From assembly GCA_007122505.1 (NCBI GenBank), contig SKTQ01000208.1, forward strand, positions 1-13,727: a stretch of 13,727 bases of DNA, in the 5' to 3' direction. Source of the stretch: Bacteroidales bacterium. Lineage in GTDB: Bacteria > Bacteroidota > Bacteroidia > Bacteroidales > UBA7960. This document shows, one piece after another, positions 1 to 6,563 of the stretch. Both the position numbers and the translations under genes were made by a program. Below the pieces are notes generated by a model. That model was not told where the DNA came from and searched no databases. It was given only the letters and a program-made list of their open reading frames with translations. Position 1 is the first letter of the stretch. Each line of letters begins with the position of its first letter.

Positions 1-2937
1 CACCATTGGAATCATGGCGAGGAGTGTGGTTAAGGTGGTCATCAAAACCGGACGAAGCCGTGATTTGCCGGCAGTGATCACCGACTGGACAATACTCATG
101 CCACGGGCATACATCAGGTTGGTGAAGTCGATGAGAACGATGGAGTTTTTCACCACGATACCTACCAGGATAATGCCGCCTATCATGGATATTACCGACA
201 GTTCCGTGCCGCTGATAAACAAGGCCAGAATCACACCGGTGAAGGCAAATGGCACGGCAAGCATGATGATAAACGGCATGCGGAATGATTCAAACTGGGC
301 GGCCATTACAACATACACCAGGAAAATTGCCAGGAAAAGAAGCAGAAGAAGGTCTGCAAAGGCTTCCTGTTGATCTTGTATGGCTCCGCCAAAAGCGACG
401 CTGATCTCTTCCGGGATGTCCATTTGATCTAGCTCTGCCTGAATGTCGGCGGTAACATCACCAAGCGATCTTTCATGCAGTGCGCTGTTAACGGTGAGGT
501 AGCGTATCCTGTTTTTTCTTTCGATATTTGGTGGTGAGAAAAATTCTTCGACGGTGGCAAATTCTTTTACTTTGACAAGATGTCCGGCCGGTGTTCTTAC
601 GGAAATGTTTTCGATGTGGGCAATGGAGCTTCTGAACTCTTCCTTGTGCCTGATAACCACATCATATTCTTCTCCGTCTTCACGGTAAAGTGTTGCCGTC
701 ATCCCTTCCACCCGGTTTCTGATGGCTTGTGATACGGTATTGGCGTTGAGCCCGAACAAGGCCATTTTTTTCTGATCGGGAATGATGCGCAATTCCGGTC
801 GCTCAGGTCCCCGGCTAAGGTTAATATCTCTTACCCCGGGTATATTGGCCATTCTTGACATGAGTTCTTCTGCGACCCTACCGGTTTCATCAAAGTCGTC
901 GCCGGAGATTTCAACCTGTACGGGTGCGCCCATACCGAATCCACCACCTCCTTCAGTTGACACGGAAAAGTTAACGATTTCAGGAAATTGACGTAAATCC
1001 CGGCGCAGTGCCTCGGCGATTTGCCAAACATCCCGGTCTCGCTCTCTTTGCGGTACCAACCGCATGGTGATATTAATTGTATGGCTGCCGGCCATGCCGC
1101 TGCCAAAAAACATACCTTCGGTTGCCGCCCCTGAGCTGACGCTGTACATATCAATTTCCGGGAATCTTTCTTCAATCAGCTGTTCTATGGCATAGGCCGT
1201 TTTCGTGGTTTCCTCAAGACGCAGTCCTATGGGGAGTTCTATATTCACATCTACTCTGTTTTGGTCGGAGTCGGGCATAAAGGTGGTGCCAATAAAAGGC
1301 ATCAGGAAGAAACTGCCCACAAAAATCAACAATGAAACGATGGTTACCAATGCCTTTCTGCTAACGGCCCAGGTGAGCAATCGTTCATATCCGTTGTCCA
1401 GTCCTTCCAGGGCCCGAACTATGGCAGCGGTGGCTTTTGGACCAAAACCGCTGCTTCTGCCACCACCCTCCTTCATCAGTTTGGATGTGAGCATTGGGGT
1501 GAGCGAAAGAGCTGCAATGGTTGACACGGAAACGGTAATGGCAACGATGAAGCCCAACTGGCGGAAAAACAGTCCCATCAGGCCGGAAATCATGGTAAGC
1601 GGAAGAAAAACAGCCAACACAGTGAGCGTGGATGCCACAACGGCAAGTCCCACCTCATTGGTGCCATAAATGGCGGCTTCCCGCGGAGAACTCCCCTTCT
1701 CAATATGCTTTGTGGCGTTTTCAAGTACTACAATGGCGTCATCAACCACCATCCCCATGGCAATGGTTAAACTGGACAGTGAAATCAGGTTGAGAGAGTT
1801 TCCTGTGAAATACAGGTAAATAAAAGCGGCTACCAATGACACCGGGATAGTGAGAATGATGATGAATGTTGCGCGCCAACGCCCGATGAAGAATAGGACC
1901 ACGATGGTTACGAATATGGCTGCGAAATAGAGAATATTGACGAGGTTATCAACAGCATCGGTGATAAATTCCGAAAGGTCAATAATCATCATGAGTTCCA
2001 CGTCCGGGGGCAGGTTTTCCCGGATGCCGGGCAGGCGATTGTTTATTTCGTTGGCAATTTGCACGGTGTTTGCACCGGATTGTCTTTGGACGATCAGGCG
2101 CAGTCCCTGTCGCTGATTAAGACGTTCTTCGATGGTTAACTCCCTGAGGGTATCTTTCACTTCAGCCACATCCGACACATAAACCGGTACTCCGTGAACA
2201 TTACCAATAACAATATCATTGATATGCCGGCTTTCCTGAAATTCTCCGACAAAACGCAGCGGGTAATCCACCTGGCCCATTTTGAGATTACCGGATGGCA
2301 GGCTGATATTTTCCATGGCCAGCACGGAACCGATTTGTTCAACTGTGATATTGAAGGCATCCAGCTTTTCGGGGTCCACATTTACCTGCACCTCGCGTAT
2401 TGGTGCGCCCGCCACGCCCACCGTACCTACACCTTCTATTCTGCTGAGCGGGTTTACGACATCCTGGTCAATGATCTTGGCAAGAGCGGGATAACTTTCA
2501 TCCGCAGTGGCTGCCAGTATCATTACCGGAATCATGGCCGAGCTGAACTTAAAAATAATGGGCTGTTCAACGTCTTCGGGAAGGAATCTGAGGATACGTC
2601 CGATTACATCCCTGACTTCATTAGTGGCTTCATCCAGATTGGTTTCATACTCAAACTCCAGGACAATTGTCGATACGTCGTCCCTGGAAACAGAGGTGAT
2701 TTCCTTGAGGTCGGTAATTGTGCTAAGGTTATCTTCCAGGGGCCGGGTAACGTTGGTTTCAATGTCGGAGGCACTGGCTCCGGGATAGAGGGTAAAAATG
2801 CTGATAAATGGCGGGTCTATTTCCGGATACAGGTCAACGGGAAGGTTCCGCAGACTGTAGGCACCGATGGCCATCAGGGCAACAAACACCATCAGGGTAG
2901 TTATGGGTCTTTGTACTGCTGATTTATATAATTTCAT
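1..2937 (-). CDS. RND (HAE1-type) multidrug efflux permease, 3' end outside window
   Basis: Inner-membrane proton-driven pump of a tripartite efflux system; this family exports drugs, detergents or other amphiphiles from the periplasm or inner leaflet through an adaptor and outer membrane channel. The frame is open from an ATG at 2937 to the left edge, giving 979 residues of an expected 1,020-1,060, so only the last transmembrane part is missing. Visible features are an N-terminal membrane segment (LMVFVALMAIGAY), a long periplasmic domain, then a TM4 motif GMVVDDAIVVLEN with Asp399 and Asp400. These match the AcrB proton-relay pair Asp407/Asp408. Lys930 in VVKNSIVLIDF matches AcrB Lys940, so the relay is intact. 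A second periplasmic domain lies at about 550-860. It is the last gene of the efflux operon, 21 bases after the adaptor stop. The substrate cannot be told from sequence. AcrB-like (HAE1) rather than CusA-like is my judgement from overall similarity. Confidence 0.95.
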   Translation of the reverse strand, partial: MKLYKSAVQRPITTLMVFVALMAIGAYSLRNLPVDLYPEIDPPFISIFTLYPGASASDIETNVTRPLEDNLSTITDLKEITSVSRDDVSTIVLEFEYETNLDEATNEVRDVIGRILRFLPEDVEQPIIFKFSSAMIPVMILAATADESYPALAKIIDQDVVNPLSRIEGVGTVGVAGAPIREVQVNVDPEKLDAFNITVEQIGSVLAMENISLPSGNLKMGQVDYPLRFVGEFQESRHINDIVIGNVHGVPVYVSDVAEVKDTLRELTIEERLNQRQGLRLIVQRQSGANTVQIANEINNRLPGIRENLPPDVELMMIIDLSEFITDAVDNLVNILYFAAIFVTIVVLFFIGRWRATFIIILTIPVSLVAAFIYLYFTGNSLNLISLSSLTIAMGMVVDDAIVVLENATKHIEKGSSPREAAIYGTNEVGLAVVASTLTVLAVFLPLTMISGLMGLFFRQLGFIVAITVSVSTIAALSLTPMLTSKLMKEGGGRSSGFGPKATAAIVRALEGLDNGYERLLTWAVSRKALVTIVSLLIFVGSFFLMPFIGTTFMPDSDQNRVDVNIELPIGLRLEETTKTAYAIEQLIEERFPEIDMYSVSSGAATEGMFFGSGMAGSHTINITMRLVPQRERDRDVWQIAEALRRDLRQFPEIVNFSVSTEGGGGFGMGAPVQVEISGDDFDETGRVAEELMSRMANIPGVRDINLSRGPERPELRIIPDQKKMALFGLNANTVSQAIRNRVEGMTATLYREDGEEYDVVIRHKEEFRSSIAHIENISVRTPAGHLVKVKEFATVEEFFSPPNIERKNRIRYLTVNSALHERSLGDVTADIQAELDQMDIPEEISVAFGGAIQDQQEAFADLLLLLFLAIFLVYVVMAAQFESFRMPFIIMLAVPFAFTGVILALFISGTELSVISMIGGIILVGIVVKNSIVLIDFTNLMYARGMSIVQSVITAGKSRLRPVLMTTLTTLLAMIPMV

Positions 2938-2958
2938 CTTACAAAGGTTTAGACATTA

Positions 2959-4020
2959 TCAGTTGGTAGTGTTGGATTTGATGTTGACAGTTTCAACTTC
3001 TTCGCCGTCAACAAGGTTGTGCTGGCCTGTAACCACAAGCTTTTCTCCTGTGCTTATTCCTGACAATATTTCAAGTTGATCGTCAAAGGTGCGTCCGAGG
3101 GTGACGGTACGGCGATATGCTTTGTCATTTTCAACAACAAAGACAAAGCGTTCGTCGGATCCCACCTGTTTTCTGACAGCAAGTGACGGGACCAGTATTC
3201 CTTCTATTTCTCCGAGTTTCAGCGAAACCCTTGCAAACATACCCGGGCGCAAACTGAGGTCACGGTTTTCTATCAGCACCTCAACCTGAAAGGTTCCTGA
3301 CATACGGTCGATGGTTGGATGAACCCTGTTAACACGACCGGGGAATTGACGGCCCGGAAAAATATCCAGTGTGACGCCGGCTTCCATTCCGGGTTGTACT
3401 TGCGGAAAGAAACGCTCGGATAGTCCAACCATAATTTTTACAGGTTGGATTTGTTTTAATGTGACGATTGCCGGTCTGCCTCCGGGGGTTGCAGGAGACA
3501 TGGAAAATATTTCCCCATCGCTGTTAAATCGACCGGTGATTATACCTGGAATATTGGCTTCTATCCGTGTATTTTCTTCCAGGTTTTTGACGTTGCTGGC
3601 AGCTACTTCATACTGGGTTTTCAGCTGATCGTACTGTTGTTGTGTAACGGCTCCAACCTTTAAAAGGGTATCCATGCGCCGAAGGTCTTCCCTGATATTG
3701 TCCAGTTGCACCTGGGCCTGAAAAAGCTGGGTTCTGTCCATCTGAACAAGTAACTGGCCCTTTTCTACCCGGTCGCCTACATCCACAAAGATTTTTTCGA
3801 TGCGTGACGGTGTTGGAGCTCCGATATGCGACACTTCAAAGGGTTCTACAACTCCTGTAATCCGCACATCATCGGGTAATATGGCGGGTTCGACTCTTTT
3901 GAGTTCAACAAGTACTTTTTGTCTTTCATATTCTTCTTCCGGCGCGGTCAGGTTGCATCCTGAGATGAATAATACAAAAGTTAAAAGAATCAGATTTTTG
4001 CTTTTCAGAAAGGTTGTCAT
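2959..4020 (-). CDS. RND efflux periplasmic adaptor (membrane fusion protein, HlyD family), lipoprotein
   Basis: Adaptor that bridges the RND permease and the TolC-like channel in the periplasm. It has 353 residues, a usual size. The N-terminus has a lipoprotein signal with lipobox FISGC, so Cys22 is the likely lipidated residue anchoring it to the membrane. A lipoyl-like half is seen at about 55-95 (VDVGDRVEKGQLLVQMDRT), a helical hairpin at about 97-150, the second lipoyl half at about 153-170 (IEANIPGIITGRF), a beta-barrel at about 190-265 (PVKIMVGLSERFFPQVQPG) and a membrane-proximal domain to the end. The ATG at 4020 is the only start giving the complete lipoprotein signal. It lies 24 bases after the channel gene's stop and 21 bases before the permease start, so the three pump genes are very likely cotranscribed. 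Confidence 0.95.
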   Translation of the reverse strand: MTTFLKSKNLILLTFVLFISGCNLTAPEEEYERQKVLVELKRVEPAILPDDVRITGVVEPFEVSHIGAPTPSRIEKIFVDVGDRVEKGQLLVQMDRTQLFQAQVQLDNIREDLRRMDTLLKVGAVTQQQYDQLKTQYEVAASNVKNLEENTRIEANIPGIITGRFNSDGEIFSMSPATPGGRPAIVTLKQIQPVKIMVGLSERFFPQVQPGMEAGVTLDIFPGRQFPGRVNRVHPTIDRMSGTFQVEVLIENRDLSLRPGMFARVSLKLGEIEGILVPSLAVRKQVGSDERFVFVVENDKAYRRTVTLGRTFDDQLEILSGISTGEKLVVTGQHNLVDGEEVETVNIKSNTTN

Positions 4021-4044
4021 GATATATTCGTTTTCAGGGTTGTT

Positions 4045-5391
4045 TTACATATTTTTGTTTTCTCCAATGAACTTATCATACTCTGCTTTTGCATGCAGGA
4101 TTTCGTGCTTGGCCTGTAAAAGGTTAAACCTGGCCTGTGTCAGGGCTATCTCACTGTCGTTGAGTTCCATCAGGGTACCCTGACCGGTTTCATACCTGGT
4201 CTTGGCGATTTCATATCCTCTTTCTGCCATGCGCACATTGCTCCTGGCGTTTGATGATTTTTCCACTGCTACCGTCATTGACCTTAAAATATTATCCAGT
4301 TGAATATTCAGGTTATCCTTCAGGTAGTCTCTTTGCAGCCTGATTTGTTCTCCGATAATTTCCAGTTGCTGTGCCTGGCTGCGAACGGCAAATCCGTTAA
4401 AAAGCGGAACTGTGAGCCTAAGGCCGGCCGAAAATGTTTCAACCCAGCGATAATCTGCGAAACGAAAGTGGTTTGATTCGGTTTGATATTGGTAGTTTCC
4501 GGCAAGATCCAGTGAAGGCAATCCGTTTGCTCTAACCATTTCTGCTTGCTGGGTTAACAGGTTCAGCTGCAAATCCATTTGAACAAGGTCGGTGTTTCTG
4601 CCCAGGTTTCTGTCTGCCTGCGGAATATTAAAGTCGGCAAGCCGGTTTAGCGCCATATCAGACAAACTTCCCACTATGTTTATCGGTTGTGCTTTATCGA
4701 GCCCGATCAATGCTTTCAAATAATTGAGTGTTACCTCATATGCGTTTTCAGCCTGCAAAACATTTGGGCGCAGGTTTTCTGTCTGCACCTCGGCACGTAT
4801 GAGATCATACTCCGCCACCATTCCCTGCTGATACATGCGTCGCGTCCTTTCCAGGTTCTCTTTGGCATTGGCGAAGCTTTTCTGCATCACATTCATCGAC
4901 TCTCCTGCCAGGAGGACATCAAAAAAAGCAAGCTGGACATTGTACTCCAGTTCAATTTTACTGCCGCGGAATTGTTCCCTGGCAAGGCTTTTCTCGGTCC
5001 TTGCAACCCTCATCGACTGGTTGAGCCCACGGTTATACAAAGGCATGCTGGCAGCCGCAACTGCCATATAGCTGTTTTCTGAACCAACTTCCAGTACACC
5101 GTCGCCAAAAGGGCTGTCTTCGGGCAAAAAGATGACAGGCCTTTTGATGTTTCTGTTGTAACTGCCGCTTAGATTAAGAGACGGAAGATACCTTCCCCTG
5201 ACTTCGCGAAATCCCAGCTCCGCACTTTCAATTTCAAGCCCGGCAACGTGCAGCGTTGGGTTTCTTTCAAAGGCAATGGCAATTACATCATCGAACCTGA
5301 GATGCAATGTGTCAGTTGATGCCTTCGTAAGTGAAGGCAGAATGACTGATAGCAATACAGCAGCGACGAGCATTTTAATCCGCCCTGCCAT
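4045..5391 (-). CDS. TolC-family outer membrane efflux protein
   Basis: Trimeric outer membrane channel that completes the efflux pump. It is 448 residues long from the chosen start, with two repeated OEP-type halves rich in long amphipathic helices (for example around LEYNVQLAFFDVLLAGESM and the C-terminal ALTQARFNLLQAKHEIL). I chose the ATG at 5391 because it gives a clean Sec signal peptide: a basic start (MAGRIK), a hydrophobic core and a probable cut after LTKA at residue 24. It sits 10 bases downstream of the tetR stop. In-frame ATGs at 5415 and 5424 and a TTG at 5451 also exist, but they would overlap tetR and lengthen the signal's N-region. An annotation pipeline might still prefer one of them. 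The gene lies between the regulator and the adaptor, the usual order for such operons in Bacteroidota. Confidence 0.93.
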   Translation of the reverse strand: MAGRIKMLVAAVLLSVILPSLTKASTDTLHLRFDDVIAIAFERNPTLHVAGLEIESAELGFREVRGRYLPSLNLSGSYNRNIKRPVIFLPEDSPFGDGVLEVGSENSYMAVAAASMPLYNRGLNQSMRVARTEKSLAREQFRGSKIELEYNVQLAFFDVLLAGESMNVMQKSFANAKENLERTRRMYQQGMVAEYDLIRAEVQTENLRPNVLQAENAYEVTLNYLKALIGLDKAQPINIVGSLSDMALNRLADFNIPQADRNLGRNTDLVQMDLQLNLLTQQAEMVRANGLPSLDLAGNYQYQTESNHFRFADYRWVETFSAGLRLTVPLFNGFAVRSQAQQLEIIGEQIRLQRDYLKDNLNIQLDNILRSMTVAVEKSSNARSNVRMAERGYEIAKTRYETGQGTLMELNDSEIALTQARFNLLQAKHEILHAKAEYDKFIGENKNM

Positions 5392-5401
5392 ATTTCTTTG
5401 G

Positions 5402-6031
5402 TTAATAGGAGGCATAACTTTCATGGATATTATTATAAAACAGGTTTTCAATTTCCTTTAGTCCTTTTTCAGTGGCCATGCTTCTTAAAAAGCCTGTAAC
5501 GATGTAGCGAAACAGATCGGCCCTTGAGTATCTTTCCGGGGGAAACACCGTATTGTCGTTCAGGAGGTCAACATGGGCAAACAATAGTTTGGTGGCAATT
5601 TCCGGATCCGTTTCTTCCAAAAAATACCCCTGCCTGACTCCTTCAGAAACCAGTTTGCTCGTGTATTCATCGCGCTCCCTGATAATTTCCGGAACCCTGC
5701 GGCTCCAAATGTTGGGATGCAACTTTTGCAGTTCTTTGGCAAAGTTTGGATGATACTCCTTGATGCGAATCACCGCATGACGAAAATGCCTGTGCATGAT
5801 AACCACAGGGTTCAGATTCTCTGTTTCCAATTGTTCGAGATACCTGTTGTTTTCATTGGTATGTTCAACAATGCACTGTTCCAGCAACACTTCTTTGTTT
5901 TCGAAATGTTCGTACAATGTTCTTTTTGAAATTCCAAGGGCTTCGGCAACCTCATTCATGGTAACAGAACGGATGCCATTTTTGAAAAACAGTTCAGAAG
6001 CAACAGTGACGATTCGTTCTTTTAATTCCAT
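5402..6031 (-). CDS. TetR/AcrR-family transcriptional regulator of the efflux operon
   Basis: Predicted dimeric ligand-responsive repressor, 209 residues, the typical TetR length. The N-terminal DNA-binding domain is clear: a first helix with ELFFKNGIRSVTMNEVAEAL and the helix-turn-helix at about 24-43, ending in the signature GISKRTLYEHFENKEVLL. The C-terminal ligand and dimer domain is helical and not recognisable to a ligand class. It starts at ATG 6031 and ends 10 bases before the chosen start of the outer membrane channel, so it is the first gene of the pump operon. From that position it probably represses its own operon and is released by a pump substrate; this is inference from the family and gene order. 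A perfect 20-base palindrome at 6275-6294 is a candidate binding site. Confidence 0.95.
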   Translation of the reverse strand: MELKERIVTVASELFFKNGIRSVTMNEVAEALGISKRTLYEHFENKEVLLEQCIVEHTNENNRYLEQLETENLNPVVIMHRHFRHAVIRIKEYHPNFAKELQKLHPNIWSRRVPEIIRERDEYTSKLVSEGVRQGYFLEETDPEIATKLLFAHVDLLNDNTVFPPERYSRADLFRYIVTGFLRSMATEKGLKEIENLFYNNIHESYASY

Positions 6032-6201
6032 AGCATATTTTAAAAATGTGATTTATACGTTTTTCCTGCAGATCAGCAAAACAGAAAACCCAAAGGGTTT
6101 TTTCGGTTTTTTTAAAAACGCCATATTGTTATCAACTTTTGTGCCATTAATCAAAATTTAAATATTTTTTTTTAAGAAGATTCGGTTTTTAAAGGGTTTT
6201 G

Positions 6202-6209
6202 CAAATTTA
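6202..6209 (-). promoter_or_regulatory. Candidate -7 element for the tetR-efflux operon
   Basis: On the minus strand the sequence reads TAAATTTG, an exact match to the Bacteroidota -7 consensus TAnnTTTG. The -33 element is poor: TGTG 18 bases upstream in place of TTTG at 19-21. If used, transcription would begin near 6195 and give a leader of about 165 bases before tetR. A weak -33 would fit a regulated promoter, but the call is tentative. Confidence 0.3.
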
Positions 6210-6274
6210 GAAAAACCAGTGAAACCACACAGGTTTTTTGAGTGAGTTAACAACTCCGCTGTTAAACAGTATGA

Positions 6275-6294
6275 ATTGTTCATATATGAACAAT
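6275..6294. promoter_or_regulatory. Perfect 20-base palindrome, candidate TetR operator
   Basis: The sequence ATTGTTCATATATGAACAAT is its own reverse complement over all 20 bases. It is nearly extended by ATG on the left and CAT on the right if one base is skipped. Symmetric sites of about this length are typical of TetR-family operators, and tetR is the next gene downstream on the minus strand. It lies about 245 bases from the tetR start and about 40 bases upstream of the candidate -33, which is farther than usual. The link to this TetR is inference. Confidence 0.4.
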
Positions 6295-6482
6295 CATGTA
6301 TACAAAGCGAACACCCTTTTTGTTATTTCAGTTTTACTTAGGGGAATTATGATAAACCGGATATTGGAATAAGTATATCCGTGTTTGGGAAGATGTTTTG
6401 AAACTGGAGTTTGCCCGGAGGTTTTCTTTTAACGGACCATAAGGCGGGCAAATGGGGGCATGCTGCAGCCAGGGATAATCGG

Positions 6483-6515
6483 CAGAGGCCGGGAATCTGA
6501 ATTTACCGGCCTCTG
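6483..6515 (-). terminator. Hairpin downstream of the aminomutase gene, probable terminator
   Basis: CAGAGGCCGG at 6483-6492 and CCGGCCTCTG at 6506-6515 form a perfect 10-base-pair GC-rich stem with a 13-base loop. It begins 48 bases beyond the aminomutase stop on the minus strand. No strong T run follows on the minus strand; the plus-strand side is more T-rich. Stability and position favour a terminator, but direction is not certain. Confidence 0.5.
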
Positions 6516-6563
6516 TTGATGGTTATTGCACACATTTTATTTTAATTGGGTTTATAGCGGATT

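Larger units (their letters stand above)
6032..6563. other. Intergenic region between tetR and the aminomutase, rich in inverted repeats
   Basis: This 532-base gap has no convincing coding frame. It is AT-rich near tetR (6101-6200 is dominated by T runs) and carries several inverted repeats: AAAACCC/GGGTTTT (6085-6101, loop of 3), the 20-base palindrome (6275-6294), CGGATAT/ATATCCG (6358-6364 and 6375-6381), TTTGCCCG/CGGGCAAA (6410-6417 and 6445-6452), and the strong hairpin at 6483-6515. The tetR promoter must lie here. The hairpin at 6483-6515 is best read as the terminator of the aminomutase gene. The rest could be operators or a structured RNA; I cannot decide. Confidence 0.6.

Noticed and set aside
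2194..2922. Open frame of 242 codons on the plus strand
   Set aside because: It lies wholly antisense to the RND permease, whose translation is unmistakable; the frame shows no domain and is a shadow.
5392..5451. Longer starts for the outer membrane channel (TTG 5451, ATG 5424, ATG 5415)
   Set aside because: All overlap tetR and push the signal peptide away from the N-terminus; ATG 5391 gives a normal signal peptide. ATG 5424 cannot be fully excluded.
6085..6101. AAAACCC/GGGTTTT hairpin followed by T run on the plus strand
   Set aside because: It looks like a terminator on the plus strand, but no plus-strand gene ends here; on the minus strand it would fall in the tetR leader. It is kept only as part of the gap description.
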